Origin: Micromonospora sp. ALFpr18c
GTDB lineage: Bacteria; Actinomycetota; Actinomycetes; Mycobacteriales; Micromonosporaceae
NCBI RefSeq assembly: GCF_008868155.1
Contig: NZ_WBKR01000004.1
Coordinates: 1-64,000 of the forward strand
DNA length: 64,000 nt
Direction of reading: 5' to 3'
In this document: positions 8,447 through 22,184 of the stretch, one piece after another
Layout of the letters: the number at the start of each line of letters is the position of its first letter
How positions within the stretch are numbered: position 1 is the first letter of the stretch
Translations under genes and position numbers: made by a program
The notes under the pieces: generated by a model
What the model was told of the DNA's origin: nothing
What the model saw: only the letters and a program-made list of their open reading frames with translations
Database searches by the model: none

Positions 8447-9337
8447 GTGTCCGCTCACAGTCGATACGAGCAGGTGGCGCGCGTGGAAGCTACGGGTCAA
8501 CCCATCGACATGGCCGTGCTGGGGCCGCTGTCCGTCCGGGTGCGTGGCGTCGACTGGACCCCGACGGCACCGAAGGTGCGCAACGTTCTCGCCGTGCTGA
8601 TCGCGCACGCCGACCAGTTGGTGCCCGCGTCCTCGCTGAGCACCGAACTCTGGGGCGAGGACCCGCCGGCCAGCGCGTCGACCACCGTGCAGACGTACAT
8701 CCTCAGTCTGCGCAAGCATCTCGCGGCGGCGACCGGTTGGTCGGTCGCGGCGGTCAGCAACGATCTGCTGGAGACCCGGACCGGCGGATACCTGCTGCGC
8801 ACCCGCCTGACCGGCCTGGACCTGCGCCGGTACGAGCTGCTGGCCCTGCGGGGGCGGCAGGCGCTGGCCGGCGGGGACGACGACGGGGCCGTCCGGCAGC
8901 TGTCCGAGGCGTTGCGGGTGTGGCAGGGCCGGGCTCTGGTGGACGTGCCGGTGGGACGGCTGCTGGAGGCGCGCCGCCGGCAACTGGAGGAGTCCCGGCT
9001 GGTCACTCTGGAGTACCTGGTGGACGCCGAGCTGCGGCTGGGCATGCACCGCGAGGTGTTGACCGAGCTGGCCGCCCTGATCGTGGAGAACCCGCTGCAC
9101 GAGGGGCTGCACGCGCAGTACATGTGGGCGCTGCACCTCAGTGGCCGACGAGCCCAGGCGCTGGAGGTCTTCCACCGGGTGCGGGGCAACCTCGTCAGCG
9201 AGCTGGGCCTCGAACCCGGCGCTCCGGTCCAGCGCCTGCACCAGGCGATCCTCAACGCCGACAGCGACTTCGACATCTGGTCGTCGGAGCGGCGCCCCCT
9301 CGTCGGGCCGCTTCCGTCCCCGGCCGGCCGGCCCTGA
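8447..9337 (+). CDS. SARP-family transcriptional activator (AfsR/DnrI-like)
   Basis: A Streptomyces antibiotic regulatory protein of up to 296 residues. The N terminus has an OmpR-type winged helix (MAVLGPLSVRVRG... through TTVQTYILSLRKHL), followed by the bacterial transcriptional activation domain (segments such as LVTLEYLVDAELRLGMH, LHEGLHAQYMWALHLSGR and GNLVSELGLEPG). It has no ATPase or TPR extension, so it is the short pathway-specific type. The start is uncertain among GTG8447, GTG8474, GTG8483 and ATG8510. AGCAGG before GTG8483 is a reasonable ribosome site. It likely switches on the adjacent glycoside biosynthesis genes. Confidence 0.9.
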   Translation: MSAHSRYEQVARVEATGQPIDMAVLGPLSVRVRGVDWTPTAPKVRNVLAVLIAHADQLVPASSLSTELWGEDPPASASTTVQTYILSLRKHLAAATGWSVAAVSNDLLETRTGGYLLRTRLTGLDLRRYELLALRGRQALAGGDDDGAVRQLSEALRVWQGRALVDVPVGRLLEARRRQLEESRLVTLEYLVDAELRLGMHREVLTELAALIVENPLHEGLHAQYMWALHLSGRRAQALEVFHRVRGNLVSELGLEPGAPVQRLHQAILNADSDFDIWSSERRPLVGPLPSPAGRP

Positions 9338-9511
9338 TCAACCGGTGACCGTCCCGCTCCGCACGGCGGAAGAAGCGCACCCGCGCGGGTGGCGACGACA
9401 CTACCGGGGAGATCGACAGCTGTATGAGGCGTTCGGTGCCGGCGATGGGATCGCCGAGGTCGCCAGCCTCCGTCCCATCGTGTTCGTCAAGTCAAAGGGG
9501 AGGAGATGGGC

Positions 9512-11683
9512 ATGCGCGTAGTCGCATCCGGCCGGCGTGGTCGGGCCCGATCAACCAGGGCGGCCCAGGCCGCGGTCGTCGCTCTCGTGGTGGCCGCCGG
9601 GGTGGGGCTGAGCGGTCCTGCCCAGGCCGGCGCCACCCGTTCGGACCGGATCCTCGGCCTGTGGGAGGTGCAGAGCATCGACGGGTACGGCAACAACCGG
9701 GCCAACCCCAGCTGGGGGAAGATCGACACCATCTATCCCCGGGTCGGACCGGCCTGGTACGCCGACGGCATCAGCGAGATCGTCGACCTGCCGCCCGAGC
9801 GGTACGTCAGCAACCGGATCTTCAACGACGCCGACGTGAACATCTACTCGCCGAACGCGGTGAGCCAGTGGGGGTTCGTGTGGGGTCAGTTCGTCGACCA
9901 CACCATCGCTCAGCGGCTCGGCCGGCGGCTGGTCAGCCCTCCGGGTGAGACCCGCAACATCCCGTTCGACAACAACGATCCGATGGAGTCGTTCCGCAAC
10001 GACATCGGCATCGTCCCGTTCGACCGGTCCCGGCCGGCCGACGACACCGGCGTCACCACGCCCCGGGAGCAGATCAACACCGTCAGCTCCTACCTCGACG
10101 CGGCCACCGTCTACAGCAACAGCAACGAACGGCTGGACTGGATGCGCGAGGGCGCCGTCGACGGCGACGTGCGCAACAACAAGGCCACGCTGCTGATGCC
10201 CGGTGGCTACCTGCCCCGGCGCGACACCCGGGGGGACGCCGCCACCGCCCCGAACATGGTCGCCGGCGGGCAGCTGTTCAACACCCCGGAGAAGGCCGCG
10301 GTCGCCGGCGACCAGCGGGCCAACGAGAACCCGGCGTTGCTGGCCATCCAGACCCTTTTCGCCCGGGAGCACAACCGGATCGTCGCGCAGCTGCCGACGT
10401 GGCTCCCCGAGCAGGACCGGTTCGAGATCGCCCGAGCGGTGGTGATCGCCGAGCAGCAGCACATCACCTACACCCAGTTCCTGCCGGCGCTCGGCGTCGA
10501 CCTGCCCCGCTACACCGGCTACAAGCGCACCGTGGACGTGTCGGTGAGCAACGAGTTCGCAACCGTCGGGTACCGCGCGCACAGCCAGATCCGCGGTGAC
10601 TTCCGGCTCGAGGTGGAGGCTGGCCGTTACGACCAGCAGACCCTCGACCGGCTGCGGGAGCTGGACGTCGAGGTAACCACCGAGGGCGACACCGTCCGGC
10701 TGATGATCCCGCTCGGTGAGGACGCCTTCTTCAACCCGGACCTGTTGGAGCTGCTCGAACTCGGACCGATGCTGCACGGCGTCGGCCTGCGCCCGCAAAC
10801 CCGCAACGACGAGATGATCAGCAACATGCTGCGCAGCTTCCCGTTCTTCGTCCCCGTGCCGGGCAACCCCACCTGCGCGGACGATCCGGCTCTGCCGCCC
10901 TGCCTGCCGGGCCGCAACGATCTGGGCGCGATCGACATCGCCCGCAGCCGCGACCACGGCATGCCGAGTTACAACGACATGCGGACCGCCTACGGGCTGC
11001 CGACGAAGTCGTCGTTCGCGGCGATCACCCGGGAGTCGTCGGAGTCCTTCCCGGCCGACCCGGAGCTCACCCCCGGTGCGGAGATCGACGATCTGGACAG
11101 CCTGGACTTCACCGCCCTGTACAACGCCGCCGGGCGGCGCACCACGGCGGCGGCCGACGACGCCGTCCGCGCCGACCGTCGTACGCCGCTCGCGGCCCGG
11201 CTCAAGGCCGTGTACGGCAGTGTGGACCGGCTCGATGCGTTCGTGGGCATGATGGCCGAGCCCAACCTGCCGGGTCGGGAGTTCGGTGAGTTGCAGCTGG
11301 CCATCTGGAAAAAGCAGTTCACCGCGATGCGCGACGGGGACCGGTTCTACTACGGCAATGACCCGCTGCTGCCCCTGATCCGGGCCGCCTTCAAGATCGA
11401 CTACCGCAAGTCGCTCGGAGACATCATCGCCCTGAACACCGACATCCCCCGCTCCCGCCTGGCGGCCGACGTGTTCCGTACGCCGCAGGGCCAGCACCGG
11501 ACCGTCCGCGTACCCGGCGGCGAGAAGCTGCTGCCCGGCACCGGGACACGCAACCTGGGCATCGGCAAGGCCGGCCCGGTGAAGCCGGCGGCGGAGGCCG
11601 GGCTGCTCCCGCCGGGCCTGGCGCCGAGCGGCTCGGCGTCCCGGGCGCCCCGGCGAGGATCGCGCCGCCACAGCCGTCCGTAA
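9512..11683 (+). CDS. Secreted animal-type haem peroxidase (peroxidasin-like)
   Basis: A 723-residue protein with a signal peptide (Arg-rich start, hydrophobic AAVVALVVAAGVGLSG, then AQAGA) and a full animal haem peroxidase domain. The distal histidine is in WGQFVDHT (His130), the catalytic arginine region in LFAREHNRIV, and the proximal histidine in GYRAHSQIRGDF (His357). Later conserved segments include DIARSRDHGMPSYNDMR. It probably oxidises halides or phenolics outside the cell. The ATG at 9512 is chosen over 9506 because GGGGAGGAG overlaps the latter and is well spaced for the former. Its C-terminal 50 residues are basic and rich in Gly/Pro. It follows the SARP gene by 174 bp, but co-regulation is unproven. 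Confidence 0.9.
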   Translation: MRVVASGRRGRARSTRAAQAAVVALVVAAGVGLSGPAQAGATRSDRILGLWEVQSIDGYGNNRANPSWGKIDTIYPRVGPAWYADGISEIVDLPPERYVSNRIFNDADVNIYSPNAVSQWGFVWGQFVDHTIAQRLGRRLVSPPGETRNIPFDNNDPMESFRNDIGIVPFDRSRPADDTGVTTPREQINTVSSYLDAATVYSNSNERLDWMREGAVDGDVRNNKATLLMPGGYLPRRDTRGDAATAPNMVAGGQLFNTPEKAAVAGDQRANENPALLAIQTLFAREHNRIVAQLPTWLPEQDRFEIARAVVIAEQQHITYTQFLPALGVDLPRYTGYKRTVDVSVSNEFATVGYRAHSQIRGDFRLEVEAGRYDQQTLDRLRELDVEVTTEGDTVRLMIPLGEDAFFNPDLLELLELGPMLHGVGLRPQTRNDEMISNMLRSFPFFVPVPGNPTCADDPALPPCLPGRNDLGAIDIARSRDHGMPSYNDMRTAYGLPTKSSFAAITRESSESFPADPELTPGAEIDDLDSLDFTALYNAAGRRTTAAADDAVRADRRTPLAARLKAVYGSVDRLDAFVGMMAEPNLPGREFGELQLAIWKKQFTAMRDGDRFYYGNDPLLPLIRAAFKIDYRKSLGDIIALNTDIPRSRLAADVFRTPQGQHRTVRVPGGEKLLPGTGTRNLGIGKAGPVKPAAEAGLLPPGLAPSGSASRAPRRGSRRHSRP

Positions 11684-11698
11684 CCGCCGACCGATTAC

Positions 11699-11733
11699 GA
11701 TCGGGCCGGGTGCCGCGCGCACCCGGCCCGATC
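11699..11733 (+). terminator. Perfect 15-bp hairpin after the peroxidase gene
   Basis: GATCGGGCCGGGTGC at 11699-11713 pairs perfectly with 11719-11733 around a CGCGC loop, 16 bp after the peroxidase stop. The opposing copC-like gene ends at 11932, so it mainly serves the peroxidase transcript. Confidence 0.8.
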
Positions 11734-11931
11734 CGTGTGCTCGCACGAGACCCGGCCCGCGGCACCGACTGTCCACCAGCTCGATGTGGACGCCGTCGAT
11801 CAGCCCGGCCGGCGCGGCCGAGCCGCCAGGTAGTTGCCGCACCCTGGTCGTCCACTCCCGATCGGCCTGTGTGCAGCACGAACGCGACGCGCCGGGCCGG
11901 CATCAGCCGGCCCGGCGCAGGGTTTCGCCGC

Positions 11932-12501
11932 TCAGTGAACCAGGGGCTCGGACCCGGTGGACGGTCGTCGACGCAGCAGCAGGACGAGGACGACGAGGAG
12001 CACCAGCCCGTCCACGACCAGCAGGGTGGCGCCCACCGGATCGACGCCGTGTCCGTGGCCGGCGCTGCCCGGTATGGCGTCGGGGATCTCGCCGGTGTCG
12101 CGGGGCGCCGTGCCGGTGCCCACGCTGAACCGCAGCGCGCCGCTGGCATCCTGGCCGTTGGTGAAGGTGACGTGGTACGCGACGGTGTAGTCGCCGGAGC
12201 GGTCGGCGCGGACCGGCTGGCGTAACCCGGTCTCCCCGGTGGTCCGGAGCCGGCCGTCGTTGACCGTCTCTCCGGCGCTGTCGCGCACGGTGATGTGCGA
12301 CAGCGCCGGGTCGGCGCCGGTCGACAGCCGCAGGGTGACCTCGCCGGGCGTGGTCGCCAGGGCGGTGTCGCCGGCCGGGGCCACCGCCAGCACCCGGGCC
12401 GGTCGGTCGTCCGACTGACGGACGACCGCCCCGACGACGACGGCGATGCCGACCGAGGCCAGGGCGGTCACGACCGCCAGGGTACGGCGCGTGGCGGACA
12501 A
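11932..12501 (-). CDS. CopC-domain copper-resistance-like exported protein
   Basis: A 189-residue protein with an N-terminal signal/anchor, a CopC-like beta-sandwich (roughly residues 35-135, with GEVTLRLSTG, SGDYTVAYHVTFTNGQ and GALRFSVG) and a C-terminal transmembrane helix (ATLLVVDGLVLLVVLVLLL) ending in an Arg-rich tail. Classical CopC proteins bind Cu(II) through the mature N-terminal His and a His in the DGH loop. Here the mature region starts without a His and the loop reads TNGQD, so the usual Cu(II) ligands appear lost. A short HGHG motif precedes the transmembrane helix. The gene lies 10 bp downstream of the histidine-rich membrane protein gene, on the same strand. Confidence 0.8.
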   Translation of the reverse strand: MSATRRTLAVVTALASVGIAVVVGAVVRQSDDRPARVLAVAPAGDTALATTPGEVTLRLSTGADPALSHITVRDSAGETVNDGRLRTTGETGLRQPVRADRSGDYTVAYHVTFTNGQDASGALRFSVGTGTAPRDTGEIPDAIPGSAGHGHGVDPVGATLLVVDGLVLLVVLVLLLRRRPSTGSEPLVH

Positions 12502-12511
12502 CGCGGCCCGC

Positions 12512-13102
12512 TCAGCCGGCGGTCGGCGCGAGCGTCATCCGCCGCTGGGCCGTGGGGGCGCAACTGCACTGCATCTGCCACAGTTCACTGTCGTTCGGGC
12601 GCAGGTGCAGGTACATCGCGACGAGCATCGGGATGAAGACGATCGAGTTGTAGAAGAGGTGCAGCTCGACGCGGGGCACGACGAGTTGGACCAGGCTGGT
12701 CGGCGCGGTCGCGCCGGGCAGCAGGAAGCCCAGCTGAACCTGCAACAGCAACAGCAGGTGCTCGATGTGATGCCAGAACTGGATCACCAGCGCGACCGTC
12801 CACCAGGTACGGGCCCGACCGACGAAGCCGGGACGCAGGGCGAACAGGCCGATGAGCATGACGATCGCGTACCCGTAGTGCAGCCACTCCGAGCTGACCA
12901 GCCAGGGGAACGGCATGCCCAGGACGCCGCGTGCCTGCGGGCGGGCCCACCCGAGCGCCCAGATCTGGTAGGCCTGGACCAGGTGTTCGGCCCAGTGGGC
13001 GAGCACGATCACCATGTACAACCCGAGGATCGCGCGGTGGTGCGCTCCGTTGATCGCGCCGAGCACACCGCGACGCGAGGTGTTCCCCTTGACCACACTC
13101 AT
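12512..13102 (-). CDS. Histidine-rich polytopic membrane protein, unknown function
   Basis: A 196-residue protein with about five predicted hydrophobic helices. Histidines cluster within or at the ends of helices: HWAEHLVQ, WHHIEHLLLLLQ and ELHLFYNS, plus HLHL in the last helix. Such pairs can bind haem or metal, but I recognise no named family. I chose the ATG at 13102 because GGAG precedes it by five bases; the ATG at 13117 is possible. Its C terminus contains CSC. The 10-bp gap to the copC-like gene suggests an operon and a shared copper or redox role; this is inference from context. Confidence 0.75.
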   Translation of the reverse strand: MSVVKGNTSRRGVLGAINGAHHRAILGLYMVIVLAHWAEHLVQAYQIWALGWARPQARGVLGMPFPWLVSSEWLHYGYAIVMLIGLFALRPGFVGRARTWWTVALVIQFWHHIEHLLLLLQVQLGFLLPGATAPTSLVQLVVPRVELHLFYNSIVFIPMLVAMYLHLRPNDSELWQMQCSCAPTAQRRMTLAPTAG

Positions 13103-13382
13103 CTGCACTCCATCCACAGAGCTGGATACTCAGCACGACACTAGGTGTCTCGGCGGTGCGGTTCTTCTTCGTTGTTGCGCACCCTTCGGCGCCCGGCACG
13201 GCGTGGTCGCGGACCGGCCGGTGGCGATGAGTTTTCCGGTCCCCGGCCGTCATATCAGCAAGCACGTCGGTCGCGGCGAGACGCCGCCAGGCGGAACGGG
13301 GACTGGCATTGACTGTCGTTCAGGCGGGGCGGGCCCCGCACGCTGGAGCGCAGGTGCTGCCCGACCCACGTATCGCCCGCTG

Positions 13383-13694
13383 ATGGGCGATGGTGAGGGG
13401 CCACTGTCCTTCCTGCGTTCCCGGCTCAGACCGGACCTGCAGCTGCGGGTGGTGACCCTGCCCCCGGGCGGTGTGCTCGACTACGACGAGGCCGACTGGC
13501 GCGACGCGATCGTGGTGGTCGAGCAGGGCCAGATCGAGTTGGAGGCGGTCGGCGGCACGCGGCAGACCGTCGGGTGCGGCGACGTGCTGTGGTTGGCCGC
13601 GCTGCCCCTGCGGGCGCTGCGTAACCGGGGCGCGGTGACCGCGACGCTGGCGGCCGTCTCGCGCCGGACCCATCCCGCCCCGCCCGACGTCTGA
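13383..13694 (+). CDS. Small cupin-like protein
   Basis: A 103-residue protein with a single cupin-like barrel pattern: LQLRVVTLPPGGVLDYDEADWRD resembles cupin motif 1 without the metal histidines, and AIVVVEQGQIELEAVGG plus CGDVLWLAALPLRALRNRG resembles the second half. The ATG at 13383 (MGDGEG) is the probable start; the open frame extends far upstream but that part looks non-coding. It lies 189 bp before the ECF sigma factor gene, which suggests, but does not show, a regulatory or sensing link. Confidence 0.6.
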   Translation: MGDGEGPLSFLRSRLRPDLQLRVVTLPPGGVLDYDEADWRDAIVVVEQGQIELEAVGGTRQTVGCGDVLWLAALPLRALRNRGAVTATLAAVSRRTHPAPPDV

Positions 13695-13732
13695 TCCGAC
13701 CGAGGTGGACGCGCCGCGTTCCGGAGGCGTCG

Positions 13733-13758
13733 GGAACTTTTCCGGACCGGCCGACGAC
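13733..13758 (+). promoter_or_regulatory. Possible ECF-type promoter upstream of the sigma factor gene
   Basis: GGAAC at 13733-13737, a 17-base spacer and CGAC at 13755-13758 resemble an ECF sigma -35/-10 pair. The position, about 125 bp before the sigma factor start, fits autoregulation. The -10 half is weakly diagnostic. Confidence 0.35.
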
Positions 13759-13883
13759 AACCATGGTGCGCGGCTGACCGGTCGTGCCCCGACGACGGCA
13801 CACCCACGCGGAGGACCTGAGCCGATGACGCGTTCCCGCTCATCTCGCCCGACCACCTCCCCTGCGCCGCAGGGCGGTGGTCG

Positions 13884-14462
13884 GTGCTGAACGGCGCTGC
13901 CGACGACGCGCAGGTGACCCGGTGGGCGCGGGAGGCGGGGCAGGGCGACCCGCAGGCCGCGGCGGCGTTCGTCCGGGCACTCCAGGGTCAGGTCCGGCGG
14001 TTCCTGTCGCACCTCGCCGGGCCGGGGGAGGCCGACGACCTCACCCAGGAGACGTTCCTGCGGGCGCTGCGCAGCCTGCCCGGCTTCGCCGGCCGCTCCT
14101 CGGCGCGGACCTGGGTGTTCACCATCGCCCGGCGCGTCGCCGTGGACCACGTCCGGGCCGCGGTGGCCCGCCCGAGGGTGGCGTCGGTGCCGGACTGGCA
14201 GGCGGCGGCCGAGGCCGCCGGCGCGGTCGTCGCCGGCGCCGACGACGCCGTCACCCTGGACCAGTTGATCGCCGGCCTTTCCCGCGAACGTCGGGAGGCG
14301 TTCGTCGCCACGCAGGTGCTCGGGCTGTCCTACGCCGAGGCCGCGGACGTGTGCCAGTGCCCGGTCGGCACGATCCGGTCCCGCGTCGCCCGTGCTCGCG
14401 AGGATCTCGCCGCCGCCTGGCGGGCCGAGGGCCCGCCGAGCCGGGAGCAGCGGATCGGCTGA
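13884..14462 (+). CDS. ECF-family RNA polymerase sigma factor
   Basis: A 192-residue extracytoplasmic-function sigma factor. Region 2 is visible as EADDLTQETFLRALRSLPGFAG with the -10 recognition segment ARTWVFTIARRVAVDHVR. Region 4 is LSRERREAFVATQVLGLSYAEAADVCQCPVGTIRSRVARAREDL, a helix-turn-helix that reads the -35 element. A 50-residue Ala-rich linker joins them. The start is GTG13884. No anti-sigma factor with the usual zinc motif is adjacent; the next gene encodes a small membrane protein and the previous one a cupin-like protein, either of which could be a non-canonical partner. Confidence 0.93.
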   Translation: MLNGAADDAQVTRWAREAGQGDPQAAAAFVRALQGQVRRFLSHLAGPGEADDLTQETFLRALRSLPGFAGRSSARTWVFTIARRVAVDHVRAAVARPRVASVPDWQAAAEAAGAVVAGADDAVTLDQLIAGLSRERREAFVATQVLGLSYAEAADVCQCPVGTIRSRVARAREDLAAAWRAEGPPSREQRIG

Positions 14463-14512
14463 GAGCCGTGCCCGGGCCGTGGGATCGTTGACCTGGCCCT
14501 AGGATCACGCCG

Positions 14513-14983
14513 GTGAAATCAGAACCGATCAGCGTGGCTGGCGTGGCCGGCCCCATCGTCGTCACCACCAACGCCTTCTGGGGCCGTCCGGCCGTCACCG
14601 TCGGCGGCGTGCCGGCCCCCAGGACCGGCAGGCGCCGGTACGCGTTGCCAGCAGCCTCCGGTGGCGCCATCGACGCCACGGTCCGCAACGCGTTCGCCGA
14701 CCCCTACCCGACGGTGGAGGTCAACGGCGTGCCCCATCGGACCGGTCCCGCCATTCCGGTGATCCTGCGCGTCCTGGTCCTGCTGCCGATCCTGCTGGTC
14801 GCCGTCGGAGGCGCCCTCGGTGGGCTGATCGGCGCGCTGGGCGTCGGGGCGAACCTGGCCGTGGCCCGTCTCCCGATCCCGTCCGCCGCCAAGGCGGCGG
14901 CCATGCTCGGCGTCACGGTCGTCGCGTCCGTCGTCTGGCTCGCCGTGGCCCTCGCGATCGGCGCGGCGGTCAGCGGGAGTTGA
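14513..14983 (+). CDS. Conserved membrane protein of unknown function
   Basis: A 156-residue protein with a GTG start. The first 75 residues form a soluble beta-rich domain (VVTTNAFWGRPAVTVGGVPAPRTGRRRYALP and PYPTVEVNGVPH), followed by two long hydrophobic helices (ILRVLVLLPILLVAVGGALGGLIGALGVGANLAVA and AAAMLGVTVVASVVWLAVALAIGAAV). I do not recognise a named family beyond the general actinobacterial membrane-protein type. It is 50 bp downstream of the ECF sigma gene on the same strand and could be its membrane partner. Confidence 0.7.
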   Translation: MKSEPISVAGVAGPIVVTTNAFWGRPAVTVGGVPAPRTGRRRYALPAASGGAIDATVRNAFADPYPTVEVNGVPHRTGPAIPVILRVLVLLPILLVAVGGALGGLIGALGVGANLAVARLPIPSAAKAAAMLGVTVVASVVWLAVALAIGAAVSGS

Positions 14984-14990
14984 CGATGCC

Positions 14991-15033
14991 GCCCCTCCGG
15001 CGGCCGGCTGATGCGGCTGGCCGCCGGAGGGGC
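14991..15033. terminator. Perfect 15-bp bidirectional hairpin
   Basis: GCCCCTCCGGCGGCC at 14991-15005 pairs perfectly with 15019-15033. It lies between two convergent genes whose stops are at 14983 and 15042, so it probably serves both. Confidence 0.8.
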
Positions 15034-15041
15034 AGTACGCG

Positions 15042-20498
<5,457 letters not shown>

Positions 20499-20695
20499 CC
20501 GACTGACCCCTTTGGTAGACCATGACCTGCGCGCCGCGAGTGGACGACTCCCGGCAGTGATCACTTTTCCGGCTGTCGGCGGGCGGCGCCATGGCGCAAT
20601 CACCGAACCAACCGGCCCTCAGTTGTAGGAACCCCACAAATGTTTTGGTCCCCGTCCGACATAAGACGAGGGTGGCACGTCTCGTGCCGAGATTG

Positions 20696-21046
20696 CTACT
20701 CGGAGTGAGCGGAGGTTCGCATCCGCCACGCGTCGGTGACCAGCTCCGTCAGACGCTCCACGTCCACCCGATCCAGCCACAGCATCACCAGGGGCAGCCC
20801 GTCGTACCCGGGGGTGGTGAAGAACAATTCGGGCTCGCCGAGCAGGAGCGCCTGCTTCTCCGCCTCGTCGCCCACGTAGAGCACCGCGACGTCGGTCCGG
20901 ATGCGGCGGCGCTCCCCGGGCCGGCGCTCGGGGTAGGACCACACGAAACCCTTGTTGGTGACCCGGAAGTCGAAGCCCTCGCTGTCGATCTCGACGACGT
21001 CGGGCAGCGACCGGGCCAGATGTCGGACGTCGTCGGCGTCAGCCAT
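20696..21046 (-). CDS. MmcQ/YjbR-family DNA-binding-fold protein
   Basis: A 116-residue protein of the MmcQ/YjbR (CyaY-like fold) family. Characteristic segments are ADDVRHLARSLPDVVE at the start, FDFRVTNKGFVWSYPER, the turn ELFFTTPGYDGLPLVMLWL, and the final helix VERLTELVTDAWRMRTS. The start ATG at 21046 is chosen because it gives the family's usual N terminus; upstream codons in the same frame look non-coding. The biochemical role of the family is not established. It is next to the carboxylase gene but has its own upstream region. Confidence 0.85.
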   Translation of the reverse strand: MADADDVRHLARSLPDVVEIDSEGFDFRVTNKGFVWSYPERRPGERRRIRTDVAVLYVGDEAEKQALLLGEPELFFTTPGYDGLPLVMLWLDRVDVERLTELVTDAWRMRTSAHSE

Positions 21047-21289
21047 CGGGATCACTCCCGGACACCGGCTCTCCCATGCGAACAGGTTATCCACCGCGTC
21101 CAGACCGGAGAAGCCGCCCGGTTGCTGGCCGGGTGTCCGATTCACCTGCTCTGCGACTGTTGTGCCGGTCCCACCGACCTGGCGTGATCTGGGTGCGGCC
21201 CGCCGAATCAGGTACCGTCGCCTGTCACACAGTCTTCGCACCAACCTGGCTGCCCGCGACAAGGGGAGCCGCACCGGAGGGACACAGCC

Positions 21290-22108
21290 GTGAGGTTCTC
21301 AAGCGCAGTCCGCCAGGCCGGACTCGTCGCGACGATCGCCGCCCTGGCGGTCACCGCGGGATGCGCCAAGAAGGATGACAGTGAGGTCCAGGCGAACGGC
21401 GTCAAGCTGGTCCAGGCGGGCAAGCTGACCGTCTGCACCCACCTGCCGTACCCGCCGTTCCAGTCCAAGGACGCCAGCGGCAAGGTGACCGGCTTCGACG
21501 TCGACGTGATGGACCTGGTCGCCAAGGACCTGGGCGTCGAGCAGACGATCATCGACACCCCGTTCGAGGGGATCAAGTCCGGCCAGGACCTCAACACCGG
21601 CAAGTGCGACGCCGCCGCCGCCGGCATGACGATCACCGCCGAACGCCAGAAGGTGATGAACTTCTCCGACCCGTACTTCGACGCGACGCAGGCGATGCTG
21701 GTGAAGGCCGGCAAGCCGTACAAGGCGCTCGACGACCTTCGGGGCAAGAAGCTCGGCGTCCAGGCGGCCACCACCGGCCGTGACTACGCCAAGAAGTTCG
21801 AGAAGGAGAAGGGCCTGCAGATCGTCGAGTTCGAGGACCTCGCCGCCCTGCAGCAGGCCGTCGCCAACGGCCAGGTCGAGGCCGCCATCAACGACCTGCC
21901 CGTCTGGACCGAGTACCTCAAGAACAACCCGGGCGGGTTCGAGGTCGCCGCCGAGTTCGACACCGGCGAGCAGTACGGCTTCTCGGTGAAGAAGGACGGC
22001 AACCCGGAGCTGCTCAAGAAGATCAACGAGGCGCTGGCCAAGGCCAAGCAGGACGGCACGTACAACACGATCTACGAGAAGTGGATCGGCAAGCGGCCGA
22101 ACGCCTGA
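21290..22108 (+). CDS. Polar amino-acid ABC transporter substrate-binding lipoprotein
   Basis: A family-3 solute-binding protein of 272 residues. The N terminus is a lipoprotein signal (VATIAALAVTAGC lipobox, Cys near residue 25). The fold markers are KLTVCTHLPYPPFQSKD, GFDVDVMDLVAKDLG, FEGIKSGQDLNTGKCDAAAAGMTITAERQKVMNFSDPYFD and a C-terminal INEALAKAKQDGTYNTIYEKW. It probably captures glutamate, glutamine or another polar amino acid. GTG21290 is the start. It leads a three-gene operon with a permease and an ATPase; a hairpin right after it should raise its transcript level over the downstream genes. Confidence 0.93.
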   Translation: MRFSSAVRQAGLVATIAALAVTAGCAKKDDSEVQANGVKLVQAGKLTVCTHLPYPPFQSKDASGKVTGFDVDVMDLVAKDLGVEQTIIDTPFEGIKSGQDLNTGKCDAAAAGMTITAERQKVMNFSDPYFDATQAMLVKAGKPYKALDDLRGKKLGVQAATTGRDYAKKFEKEKGLQIVEFEDLAALQQAVANGQVEAAINDLPVWTEYLKNNPGGFEVAAEFDTGEQYGFSVKKDGNPELLKKINEALAKAKQDGTYNTIYEKWIGKRPNA

Positions 22109-22121
22109 TCCAGGCTCCGTG

Positions 22122-22152
22122 GGGAAGGGCGCGCGTCTCGCGCGCCCTTCCC
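22122..22152 (+). terminator. Perfect 14-bp hairpin between binding protein and permease (attenuator or mRNA stabiliser)
   Basis: GGGAAGGGCGCGCG at 22122-22135 pairs perfectly with 22139-22152 around a TCT loop. It stands 14 bp after the binding-protein stop and 33 bp before the permease start. Such intercistronic stems commonly cause partial termination or protect the upstream mRNA, giving excess binding protein over membrane parts. Confidence 0.8.
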
Positions 22153-22184
22153 GTCAGCAACCTCCGGGAAGGCAACGAGCGAAC

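Noticed and set aside
9551-11842. 763-codon minus-strand frame opposite the peroxidase
   Set aside because: It mirrors the peroxidase gene in the antisense frame, has no recognisable motif, and the plus-strand product has all family residues.
13014-13382. Long N-terminal extension of the cupin-like frame
   Set aside because: It overlaps the membrane-protein gene on the other strand and reads as non-coding; the ATG at 13383 gives a compact domain.
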